Assembly: GCA_032622095.1 (NCBI GenBank)
Contig: CP136065.1
Span: 216,482,151-216,546,150, forward strand
Direction: 5' to 3'
DNA from: Siphonodentalium dalli
Lineage: Eukaryota; Mollusca; Scaphopoda; Gadilida; Siphonodentaliidae
DNA: 64,000 nucleotides
Shown: piece by piece, positions 55,401-63,309 of the stretch
Position numbering within the stretch: position 1 is the stretch's first letter
How the letters are laid out: every line of letters starts with the position of its first letter
The notes under the pieces: generated by a model
Database searches by the model: none
Told to the model about the DNA's origin: nothing
What the model saw: only the letters and a program-made list of their open reading frames with translations
Made by a program: the position numbers and the translations under genes

Positions 55401-56611
55401 ATAGGCTTGGTTATGGAATTTAATTGTCTGAAGTCGACGCAAAATCGTTTCGTGCCGTCGCGCTTGTCAACCATGACAATAGGCGCGGAATACGGGCTCG
55501 AACTCGGCCTGATAATGTCCGCTTCGAGCATATCATTTATGGCAGTGTCAACCAACGGTCGTTTATTCAAAGGGGTGCGATACGGGCGAAGTTTTATCGG
55601 AGGGTGGTTTCCCGTGTCAATATGCATCTTGACTGTGCTCGTCTGCGTCAGCTCAGTGTCCTTGTCGGCAAAAATGTCCGAGTTGGACTTCAACAATTTT
55701 ACCAGTGTCTCTCGGTATTGCTCGGGGCATGAAACTTCGGTTAAATTTAATCTTTTCTCGACGGTAGCGCGTGCTGACCTAGAGTTGTCTACCCTGTTAC
55801 GGTCGGCGCGCCCGGGAGCATAGCCATTGTCGCGGTAATTACGGGTTGTCGGAGACCGGTAGCTTTGCGACAAAGAGTTGATTTCATGATTGGTTTCGGG
55901 GTCACACACGATCGTTTTGCCAATCACACTGCCCCGCCGTAGGCGAAACGTTTTGTTCGTGTTATTGACGAGTAATACCGGGACCTTGTTCCTCTTGCCC
56001 ACCCCAGAAATGGAGCTGCCGATTTCCAGACCGGGTTCTGACGCTAGGTAGCCTGTCTCGATTTGGGCCACCTCTACTAATGTCGACTTGCGAAGAGAAG
56101 CTAAGTTTTTTGATTTTCCCATACATAAAGTTGATGTTTGAGGCTTTAAGCTAACCTTGCTGGTCAATCTCAGCAGGGAAGCTATGTGCGCGTCCGATTC
56201 CAATGGGACGTACACGTCACTGACCTTGAGGCATCCCAGATCATAATATAGTCTGACCCCCCGAGAGGTCAACCAATCCCTCCCCAAGATCATATTCCGG
56301 GTCATATCATTCGCCACATAAAATTTATGGGTTAATTTTAGTTTCGCCATTCTGAAGGTCAGTTCCACGCTACCAAGTACGCCCAGTGACTTCCCATTCA
56401 CGGAGCTAAGGTTGATGTGTTCCCTAGTTAGTTTCGGTCGGAACTGTAATGCGTCATAGACGCGTTTGTGAATCAATGATACTTCTGCTCCACTATCCAC
56501 TAATGAGCGATATTTATTTTTACCTATTCTAACTAAACAGGAGCTGGGGTTCCCTACAATATTTATGTTATATTTCCTCCCATTTGTGGCCTCAATGAGA
56601 GGATTCCTTAG
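52403..56611 (-). CDS. pol: Gypsy pol: protease, reverse transcriptase, RNase H, integrase
   Basis: Expressed by -1 frameshifting from gag; the frame is entered at 56611 and runs without stops to 52403, about 1402 codons. Approximate plus-strand positions: protease V-D-S-G-A-E at 56497 with I-L-G-R-D about 200 bases on; reverse transcriptase with F-C-V-D-F-R-Q-L-N and the catalytic Y-L-D-D near 55145; RNase H with Y-T-D-A-S-D near 54700; integrase H-H-C-C finger near 53830-53940, D-L-S-G near 53735, T-D-N-G near 53550 and the Glu in S-R-V-E-R-F-H near 53440; then a GPY/F-like module near 53040. The tail (about 230 residues) is rich in acidic and basic runs. All catalytic motifs are intact. 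There is no in-frame stop. Confidence 0.95.
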   Translation of the reverse strand, partial: LRNPLIEATNGRKYNINIVGNPSSCLVRIGKNKYRSLVDSGAEVSLIHKRVYDALQFRPKLTREHINLSSVNGKSLGVLGSVELTFRMAKLKLTHKFYVANDMTRNMILGRDWLTSRGVRLYYDLGCLKVSDVYVPLESDAHIASLLRLTSKVSLKPQTSTLCMGKSKNLASLRKSTLVEVAQIETGYLASEPGLEIGSSISGVGKRNKVPVLLVNNTNKTFRLRRGSVIGKTIVCDPETNHEINSLSQSYRSPTTRNYRDNGYAPGRADRNRVDNSRSARATVEKRLNLTEVSCPEQYRETLVKLLKSNSDIFADKDTELTQTSTVKMHIDTGNHPPIKLRPYRTPLNKRPLVDTAINDMLEADIIRPSSSPYSAPIVMVDKRDGTKRFCVDFRQLNSITKPMSYPLPVIDDILALLGKSKFFTAIDLKSGYWQCQVAEEDKQKTAFACHRGLFEFNSMPFGLRNAGGVFSQLMAQVLCGMGDYAIAYLDDVLIYSESLELHLEHIQKVFDKLRQHTLKLKLKKCQFLKQETRYLGFIIDTDGVRPDPDKVKAIRSLVPPTSVKEVRSFIGMSNYYRRFVPSFSQIAEPLVQLTKKYAKFKWDQACQISFDKLKENLTAVPLLAYPNTATPYTLYTDASDLCIGACLTQLGSDGVEEPIYYLSHKLGDTQTRWPTVEKEAYAIHFALQRLDHYLHNATFTIKTYHKPLKYLLESPMQNKKIQQWALGITGYNCNIEYIAGPDNHCADLLSRTPPNAYTEQEKAEVEVDINDNNLTVAETQAEIAALNSSRFKPKDFASCEVTPKELPNKTQIGQAYQPTNLLFNKPGFNMLEEQKKDPEIASVLEALDKGEDTRNDKHLMIDGVLYYLSSADAEPTPRLWVPAHLQTNIIQQYHDDNGHVGVDKTHDAIRSKYFWPRLYKELNCYVGKCVTCQVRSLQKQSPKMQITDTPPYPFAKIGLDLSGPYPTSLSGNRYIISFIDLYSEWAEAFPVKDKSADNVVHLLIDEIFPRHGCPLEIITDNGSENINYKVRDTLKALNIHHVTTSYYHPQSNSRVERFHRTFKDIVSKKVADQINTWDVHLNQALAAIRFNKNETSKFSPFFLLYNRDVVFPIDNLLKPRRKYAGEDYHQIALQQQHKSFMMVHKHVKQAKRQQAAKFNKKATDTKFEIGEAVYVKNHLRKSKLESKWKPYFRITKQITPVTFELRNQLTGKVTQSHAEHMRKANLEWEIPKTDNNKRAQTYVVPPEDEDSDVPAPNPVGGSSGDETEPLPDDVIARYRRQCSDSDDEDVPLSELKMRLQRRKTRLARSEQLQNPDSSMDERPEPSAKARRAPAPRRHGRKVTKMFTSDDSSEDELMEVAAIEQNPREAPRKCKQLMNGALSDIRTKQSFKNLLYSMAAVM

Positions 56612-56617
56612 TTTTTT
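56576..56617 (-). promoter_or_regulatory. Programmed -1 ribosomal frameshift signal (gag-pol)
   Basis: Minus strand: heptamer A-AAA-AAC (56611-56617) in the correct gag frame (GCA AAA AAC), directly followed by the gag stop TAA (56608-56610). Eight bases after the heptamer a stem of nine pairs can form: CCTCTCATT (56594-56602) with AATGGGAGG (56576-56584), one G-U pair, nine-base loop. In the -1 frame the sequence is open through 37 codons into the protease active site. Heptamer, spacer and stem all match known eukaryotic -1 frameshift sites. Confidence 0.9.
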
Positions 56618-57690
56618 GCATATGTGGGCGGGGTCATCATTCGTGGCGGTTCGTTTAATGTCGGATATCTCCGGCTGTGTCGCGGTGTATCATGGGATAT
56701 GTCACGTGATCGGTTCGGCTGATCTCGGCGGATTCCCCTAGGTGGCGTTACCGGCACGTTCCATTGATTTTGCTTCGAACCTCCGGATTTGGAGGGGCAA
56801 TTTCTAGCTAAGTGGTTACCTTCGCAAACCCAGCAAGATACGTGCCTCCGGTTTTCGGTCTTAAAGGGGCAGTCGCGAGCGAAATGATCACCTTGACACG
56901 TCCAACATTCGACCGTTCGTGGTTTAACCACCGCATCGACATGCACCTGTCTCGGGCGTGATCTGTGTTCTCGGGTCGTGTGATTATCGCTTGCGCACAC
57001 ATCGCAGGTTGTTCTCGCGCGTTTGTTTCTGAAACTATCGATTTCCATTGCTTCCGGTTCGTTTTCGTTGTAATTTTCGCGGCCCGTTCGTAGGTTGAAT
57101 ACCCGTCGGATCCCCATTTCCCGCATGGCGATGTCGGCTGCCAATTTTAGTGTCTTCGGCGCATCCCTGATCAACTTCATTTTCAAACTGTCGCTTCTTA
57201 AAGCGTCAATATAGAACCCTACGAGTTGGCCTTCAACCGCGTTGATCCCGCCGGGCTGCTCTCGGTATGCCACAATCGCGATCTCCAAAATCCGTTCGGC
57301 AAGCACATGTAAATTTTCGTTTTGTTTTTGCTTGATTTTTCTTAGCATCGAAAAGGCGAATTGAATGTCATTTATCTCGGCAAATCGACTAGATAATTCA
57401 GTTTTTGTGTCTTGCCACGTGGCGTTAGGATTCGTGGCCAAATATCTTTGTAAAAAATCTGATACGGGGCCCGTCGCGCTCTGGAATGCCATATAGGGCT
57501 TCTTTGCTTCGTTAGCGCCGGTTAGGATCGCGCATTTTTCTATCGACTTGACCCACCCGTGGTATTTCGTGGGGTCCCCATCAAATGACGTCACTACCTG
57601 TGTCACCGTAGTCATGGCCATTGCAGCAATTTGAGAATTGATAGACTCTGTTAATGGGGCGAGAACACCAATTGATTGTTGGGTAGCCAT
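56608..57690 (-). CDS. gag: Gypsy gag: capsid/nucleocapsid protein
   Basis: 360 residues from ATG 57690 (M-A-T-Q-Q-S-I-G), chosen over an ATG five codons upstream because it fits the usual short leader, though either is possible. The N-terminal two thirds form a helical capsid-like domain (S-F-D-G-D-P, Y-H-G-W-V near residue 45, L-L-or-L-R-K-I-K-Q-K near 115). The C-terminal third has a C-D-V-C..H..H motif and two zinc knuckles of CX2CX3HX4C type (C-W-T-C..C and C-W-V-C..C) near residues 260-300 and a basic tail. It assembles the particle and binds element RNA. Ends at TAA 56608 inside the frameshift site. Confidence 0.93.
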   Translation of the reverse strand: MATQQSIGVLAPLTESINSQIAAMAMTTVTQVVTSFDGDPTKYHGWVKSIEKCAILTGANEAKKPYMAFQSATGPVSDFLQRYLATNPNATWQDTKTELSSRFAEINDIQFAFSMLRKIKQKQNENLHVLAERILEIAIVAYREQPGGINAVEGQLVGFYIDALRSDSLKMKLIRDAPKTLKLAADIAMREMGIRRVFNLRTGRENYNENEPEAMEIDSFRNKRARTTCDVCASDNHTTREHRSRPRQVHVDAVVKPRTVECWTCQGDHFARDCPFKTENRRHVSCWVCEGNHLARNCPSKSGGSKQNQWNVPVTPPRGIRRDQPNRSRDISHDTPRHSRRYPTLNEPPRMMTPPTYAKN

Positions 57691-57796
57691 TATGATAATA
57701 AACAATTAGACTCACGTTTTGCGAATTTTCCCACACTGTTTTTTTCCACACTGTTCCTCTTCTGGTTTCACGTTGTGTCTGTGATTAGCGTTCAGA

Positions 57797-57815
57797 TCCT
57801 GGCTCGAAGGCACCA
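57797..57815 (-). other. Primer-binding site candidate of the Gypsy element
   Basis: On the minus strand, eleven bases after the 5' LTR, the sequence begins TGGTGCCTTCGAGCCAGGA, i.e. complementary to a tRNA end ..GGCACCA. The tRNA species cannot be named from this stretch alone. Confidence 0.6.
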
Positions 57816-57826
57816 GTTAAGAGATA

Positions 57827-58591
57827 TGTGCCAATACGGGTACATATAACTCTTAAGGCTATCAGAACGGTTTGATTATTTATATATAACAAAGTCAATA
57901 ATGTTCAATCATCGGCATCTGGGTTTCTCTTCCTGTCGTCTGCTTGGTTTAGAGTCTTCTTCCGTCTTCATAGGTTGTGTGTGTCTGCTTGTCTTCTACT
58001 CGGTTGAGTTCCGGTTGAGTTCGTCTTCCTGTCGTCTGCTCTTCTTCTTCCTCCGTCGGCGCATCAGTGGGGCGTTGTTAGAAATACAAGAGCATAATGT
58101 TTACCTTGTATTCTCGTCCATTGCTCCACACTGCTCTTCTAAGCGTCCGAGGTTCGTGGTGATCGCTTGTGGTGGTCAGATAGAAACTGGTTAGAACTGT
58201 CTTCTCATGTCGGCTTGTTGCTTCCTAAAATACCCAGTGTCTGCTAATGACGGCCATGTGTATTTTCACGGCGCGTCGGTTCATCGTACTTAGGGTAATT
58301 GAGTTATCGTCAGCTCCCCATGGGTCCTATTAACTCTCCTGGTTTCAGTAGCTTTCTAGGCGATACATCTGGTCTTGCTAATCCTCAAGACCGTGTTCTG
58401 TTTACTCCACAAATCATTTCCCTATGTTATTGCATGGACGCTCGCTAATTCGATTTGGTGCTCAGTACTTGCGATCTAGATGTTGTCAACAGCGGCGCTG
58501 ATATGTGTGGTAATCGAGCGCCCCTCTGACTTAGAGATTTCCTATCTTCTTCCCAGGTTGAAAGTTATGTCCCTGGGGTTGTCTTGGCACA
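57827..58591 (-). repeat. 5' LTR of the Gypsy element
   Basis: 765 bp, by-eye identical to 49941-50705. Transcription of the element would start here and run on the minus strand. Confidence 0.95.
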
Positions 58592-59305
58592 TACTGTACG
58601 TATTTATGATATGAAATTCCTGGTGAAAGAAGCCAGATGAGCGACGATGTTTCTATGGTTTTAGGCGAGGTCATACTGTACGTATTGACGATCTGGAATT
58701 CCTGTTGAAAGAAACCAGACATGGACACATGTGAGAGACGTTGTTTGCATGGGTTTTGAAGGGACCAACACAGAGGAGTCTGATGTTAGAAGAATGTGTA
58801 CCGGGGGACAAGATATGCATTCGCTGTTAAATCGACATCAGACTACTCTGAGTAACGCAGTCGATAGCATCCCGCTCTGGGATTGTCTGTATACGCTGTC
58901 ATGTCAAACGTTACAACGAAGACGCTCGCCTCATATCCCAACAGTATAACAATGCACATCACGAGCAGCTCTACATGGTTGCAATGGGGTAACTGTTTTC
59001 CTTACCCATCAGTGCAAACGTTTTAGTGTGTAGTGTTTTCAAAATAATGCACAAGTCACGAGTTTTCCTAAAAATCTGAAAGCTTGGCATTTCGGGTAAC
59101 TTTTTATGTAAAAAAATTATATACGTCTAGCAGGGAATTCGTCTTTAACACATGTGTATTCGTATCTATATAGGGTCATAACCGCGCTGAAAGATACAGC
59201 AATTTTTCAGACACCACAAAATTCAAACTCCACTACACCGGGTGACTTCTGTGGCTGTTTTACCTATGGTAATATAGAGCAGAGAGCAGAGGTGTCATGT
59301 CGGCT
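58592..59305 (+). repeat. Right flank of the Gypsy insertion, locally repeated sequence
   Basis: After the TACTG duplication the sequence resumes the tandem motif (GAAAGAAGCCAGA, TATGGTTTTAG, GAGGTCATACTGTACGTATT) seen on the left flank, then GTCTGATG, TTCGCTGTTAAATCG and CCGCTCTGGGATTGTCTG, also matched left of the insertion. From about 59000 nothing is recognised. Confidence 0.6.
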
Positions 59306-59763
59306 TTAACCCTCTCATGACTGGAGCTTCCTGATTTTTTGCGAAAACCCTGTGCCAATACATACGCGAGTGGACCATATGTCGCCTCGCATATATTAGA
59401 GAAAGCATTGGCCTAACAAAATTTATATTATTTTTTATAATTGTTAAAGAATATAAGAAAAAAAATGAAAAATAAAAAATAAAAAATATTGCAAAGAATG
59501 TAAGAAATAATGATAAAAATTGTAAAGAATGTAAGAAAAAGTGATAAAAGTTGACAAAGAATGTAAGAACAAATTATAAAAAAAATGATAATTTTTTTTT
59601 AAAGAATGTAAGAAAAATAAAAAAAAAATGATAAAAAATTGTTAGGCCAATGCATTCTCTTATATATGCGAGGCTATCCATGGTCGACTCGCATATATAA
59701 GAGAATGCATTGGCACAGGGTCTTTAGTGTGGAGCCAGCGCAGCCTCCGTCATGAACGGGTTG
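59306..59763. mobile_element. TTAA element with double-hairpin core and third type of outer repeat
   Basis: Starts TTAA then CCCTCTCATGACTGGAGC; the right edge has the imperfect inverse (GGAGCC, CTCCGTCATGAACGGGTT). The first hairpin is degenerate (CCAATACATACGCGAG), the second is intact (59648-59713, then GGCACAGGG). The spacer is expanded by several copies of AAAGAATGTAAGAAAA. An older, decayed relative of the elements at 21116 and 29865. Confidence 0.7.
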
Positions 59764-60291
59764 TGTAAAAAATAAAAATAAACAGACAAAGCTATTCTTA
59801 GTTATTATCTGTTCCTAAATAATGTACTTTACTGTAGGTGAATTAAGGTCCCTACTCTAAATTTTATGATTTAAGTTCAAGTTAATTGACATCTCTCCTT
59901 ATCACAATTGACATAAGAGATAATTACAAACATGTATAATACAAGTAATATCATATATGATGATATTCATCAATGAATGAGCTTGGAAGCAAAAATGGAT
60001 AATATTTTTGTGAATTTTAAATGTGATTCCAATTATAATTATTATACTCATATTAAAAGCCTATGTTAATTTCCCATAGGGTGTGATTTTACAATTTGCA
60101 ATGTTTCCCGCCCATGAAACGTTTCCGGTCACCATTTTTTGCAATGTTTACCGCGCCGACCTAAAGAGTCCGAACATGTTCACGGAAGCACCCGAACGAA
60201 ATTTTATGACGTATTTTGACCGTGACATTCAAACCGGAAACCCCAAATCGTCACGATTCAGACGACTTCCGCATTCTTCAAAGTAAACATC
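59764..60291. other. AT-rich stretch grading into a CpG-containing region
   Basis: No gene to about 60060. From 60090 to 60290 CpG dinucleotides become frequent (CCCGCCC, CCGCGCCGACC, CGTCACG), unusual for this window and consistent with a promoter for the small frame at 60292. No TATA box seen. Confidence 0.4.
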
Positions 60292-60387
60292 ATGTACGCC
60301 GGTGTCAAATCGAAGCGATTCGCGGATGTTTCACCCGATGATATTTCGAAACTTATAGACGAAAAAGACTATGGTTATTCGGTATAA
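60292..60387 (+). CDS. Candidate short first exon, K-R-F-A-D-V-S-P-D-D-I motif
   Basis: ATG at 60292 opens 31 codons (M-Y-A-G-V-K-S-K-R-F-A-D-V-S, then D-D-I-S-K-L-I-D-E-K-D) before TAA. The pattern K-R-F-x-D-[VL]-[ST]-x-x-D-[IL]-x-x-L-[IL]-x-x-K-D resembles the N-termini of tyrosine-recombinase-derived (Crypton/ZMYM/QRICH1-like) animal proteins, from memory of that family. A donor GTATAA at 60382 would make it the first exon of a longer gene, though no second exon was found. It lies behind a CpG-containing stretch. It could be a chance frame; too short to be sure. Confidence 0.35.
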   Translation: MYAGVKSKRFADVSPDDISKLIDEKDYGYSV

Positions 60388-62177
60388 TAAAAACAATGTC
60401 TCCGCCTCGGAAGACATTGGTTCCTCGGGGAGACAATCCGCAATGTTGCCCTCGAGCCAGGTCACCATTTTTATAATGAGTGCTGGATAATAAATCATCA
60501 CATATTTCCCCTCCGGTTGTACACATACACACTCGTGTAATCTCTCGAGGTGGTAACAGCGTTTCCGTAGAGTTTTTGATATAATAGTGCGAGACCATCA
60601 TTTGTATTTTCATGTCCAGAGTTAAATAGTTCTTACAACTGAAATTCATTAAGGTTCGTATACTAGTAAACATATAAGTCACTGTACTTTTCGCGTACTG
60701 CAGTAAGAGAATCGCAGATCAAAACAAAGTTGTATTCACCACCCACTGCATTCCTACACTTACTACCATTCGAAGCGCAACATCTCTATTTATGTGAGAT
60801 TGTGAGATATTTTACTTTGCGTTGCTTCCAATTATGGAATATCTCCTGGGCAATTAATTCAATGTTTATTGCGATATCAGCTAACAAAAGTAACAGAAAA
60901 GCATGCAATTTCTAGTTGGGGGCCTTCACGGACTGTGAAGTGCATTATTACGGAACAGATAATAACTAAGAAATATATTCGTCACGATATGTTTTTGACT
61001 TAATAAGGTTCCCTGTCAAAACTTCTAAAAGTTCTCATGTATTATACTGGTGGAATATGACCTCCACAGGGTGTTAGCCAGCATAGAGATTCATGGCATG
61101 ATCTAGGTCTGTTCCTGCATGGTCTGTTCGCGGATGTTGGAATTACCAAGAACATGTTCGCATGTCAGGTCTTGGTTGTGTACATGTATATGGAATCACT
61201 GAACTAAATGGTTTCCCATAGACGACAGTGCTAACGTTTCAGCCAAATTCACTGAATTGAAGTCTGCAGGCCACTCCAGTGATGTTTACCCAGCTTGATT
61301 GACACCAGCTGATCACGAAAATGCAAGAAAAATAATAGGTCATGTTTACTTTTTTAAACAAATCCCTCAAGTGTACGACATGGCTATCCCGCAGCCACAT
61401 TTTACCTGGAAGACCCAGAACTACAGCAGATAGATAAATAAATTTCCCACTCACAAAATCCTTTCCCTATTAAATCACCAGTTTAAATTATTTTGATATG
61501 ATGTACAAATCAAATAAACAAGATTTCATCCTTTAATAACGTGTCACATGCATCATGTGAAGGCCATTCTTCAGTTACCTTCACCTTCCATTATACGGTG
61601 CACTCGCTGCTCGACTCTGGAACACATTTAGCTCCCTGATTCCATATGCTCGGGAGCATAAAAGAACGTGGATTTGAATACACACAGCAACAACACACGT
61701 ATTTGACAGTCACGTTGACTTTACCTGAATTGTAACAACTCGTATATATAATAAACCATATTGAATCAAAGGTACAACCGGCGTCTTTGTTACAATATGC
61801 CACTTTACTAAATGGCCATTGTGATTAATCAGGAGAAGCATGTCATTTTACTAAATGATCACATGTGATTAAATTTGGGGAAAAATATTCATGCGCATGT
61901 ATGGGACAATACGTCACGTGATGGTCGTGTTTGCGAATGAATGTCGCAACACGTACACTTTTGTCTGGTTCAATGTGAGTGGACCACTTGCATATAATCA
62001 TCATAACATTAAGTAATTATGAAATCAGTGACTGTGTATGGCATATTCTATATAGTAACCCTGTTCGTCCTGATTTGAAATATATATATCTATATAGGTA
62101 TAACTGATTACAGAGAACGGTTTCGCTGAAATTTGCTCTTCACAAAACAAGCTTGTGCTTTCGTAGAACACGTCACC
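60388..62177. other. No gene recognised; 5' flank of exon copy 6
   Basis: Short frames on both strands (60353-60682, 61239-61454, 61591-61803) have no recognised motif. The last 200 bases precede exon copy 6 and may contain its 5' UTR. Confidence 0.4.
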
Positions 62178-62423
62178 ATGCGTGAATCCGATGATCATTC
62201 GATGCCAGGAATCCTTGATTATGTACTGATAGCGTTATGTTTGGCCATCCCGTTTGCCATGAGTATATACTTTTCATTCGCATCTCGTGGAACAAACTCA
62301 AAAACGGATTATTTACTTGCCGGAAGGAATATGCACATGTTACCCACTGCGCTTTCTATATTCATAACTTTCGTTTCGGCAATTGCCGTGACTGCTGTAC
62401 TGCTGTCCCAGTACAGTATCTAA
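62178..62423 (+). pseudogene. SLC5 exon 1, copy 6, truncated
   Basis: ATG 62178 (M-R-E-S-D-D-H-S-M-P-G-I-L-D-Y) through helix 1, N-S-K-T-D-Y-L-L-A-G-R-N-M and helix 2 (F-I-T-F-V-S-A-I-A-V-T-A-V) matches copy 5 closely. After that point the similarity collapses (L-L-S-Q-Y-S-I, where copy 5 has P-L-D-M-Y-S-H) and TAA follows at 62421. The third helix, the T-S-A-F-E end and the donor are absent and were not found in the remaining sequence. Deletion or rearrangement of the 3' half is the simplest reading; an assembly break is possible. Confidence 0.75.
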
Positions 62424-62725
62424 TTTGTCCATATTAGAGACATATAAGTATACATAAACATATTCTGTAACGCGGAGGGCAGCTGGGGTGATTTATACAC
62501 ATGTACACCCCCCCCCCCATTTTTAAGAAAGCTACCAATTTTAAATTATGGCATGTAGTCCGTTGCATGTAATTATTGTACGTTACATATTGCATGTAAA
62601 ATGTAGACCGGCCATCCACACTCAGTGTTAATATTTATGAATATATGTTCGGCATTGTTCTACCTCAAATGGTAGCTTATGCAATAAAGCATTCATTCGC
62701 AATGATGACTATGTTAGCTGGATAG
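62424..62725. other. No gene recognised
   Basis: Contains a C-run (62507-62518). The 3' half of the transporter exon that should lie here is missing. Confidence 0.45.
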
Positions 62726-63309
62726 TACGGCAGCGTAGAACCGCCACCTCCTCTTTTGTTACTAACTGTTTAAACAAGTTACTAACTTGTTTAAACAAAT
62801 TAACTAACTTGTTTAAACAAGTTACCAACTTGTTTAAACAAGTCAGCTTAAACAAGTCTGTTTTTAAACAAGTTATTAACTTGTTTAAACAAGTTAGCTA
62901 ACATGTGTGAAACACGTTACTAACTTATTTAAACAAGTTAGTAACAGAAAAGGAGGTGGTGGCTCTACGCTGTCGTGGAAAATGGTTATCCGTGATTGGT
63001 CAGATGCTAACTTGTTTAGACATGTTAGCTAAATTGTTTAAACAAGTTAGTAAGTTAACTTGTTTAAACAAATTAGATAACTTGTGTACACAATTTAGTA
63101 ACTTGTTTAAACAAGTTAGCTAACTTGTTTACATAAGTTTGTTACACAATTTAGTAACTTGTTTAACCAATTTAGTAACTGGTGTGAACAAGTTAGCTAA
63201 CTTGTTTAATCAAGTTAGTAACTTGTTTAAACAAGTTAGTTAACTTGTTTAAACAAGTTAGTAACTTGTTTAACCATGTTAGTAACAAAAGAGGAGGTGG
63301 CGGTTCTAC
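62726..63309. mobile_element. Rearranged relative of the 8087-9439 TIR element
   Basis: Left end TACGGCAGCGTAGAACCGCC at 62726. A first inverse end occurs at 62949-62976 (GGAGGTGGTGGCTCTACGCT) and a second, truncated one at 63291-63309 (GAGGAGGTGGCGGTTCTAC). Between them are TAACTTGTTTAAACAAGTTA arrays and ATTGGTCAGATGCTAACTTG, which is the inverse of 8333-8352 of the other element. It lacks the TACTTCC minisatellite. No target duplication seen. Confidence 0.75.

Larger units (their letters stand above)
49941..58591 (-). mobile_element. Complete Ty3/Gypsy LTR retrotransposon, 8651 bp
   Basis: Two 765-bp LTRs (TGTGCC..GGCACA) that look identical base for base bound the element, and TACTG flanks it at 49936-49940 and 58592-58596. 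In the minus-strand direction the order is LTR, primer site, gag, -1 frameshift, pol (protease, reverse transcriptase, RNase H, integrase), a 96-residue membrane-protein ORF, a 174-residue ORF with a PPPPY motif, polypurine tract, LTR. This protease-RT-RNaseH-integrase order defines Gypsy-type elements. Intact ORFs and identical LTRs indicate a very recent insertion, possibly by a still active element. Confidence 0.95.

Noticed and set aside
57780-57826. A tRNA gene next to the 5' LTR
   Set aside because: Only a tRNA 3'-end-like stretch is present, as expected for a primer-binding site; no cloverleaf can be formed from the neighbouring bases.
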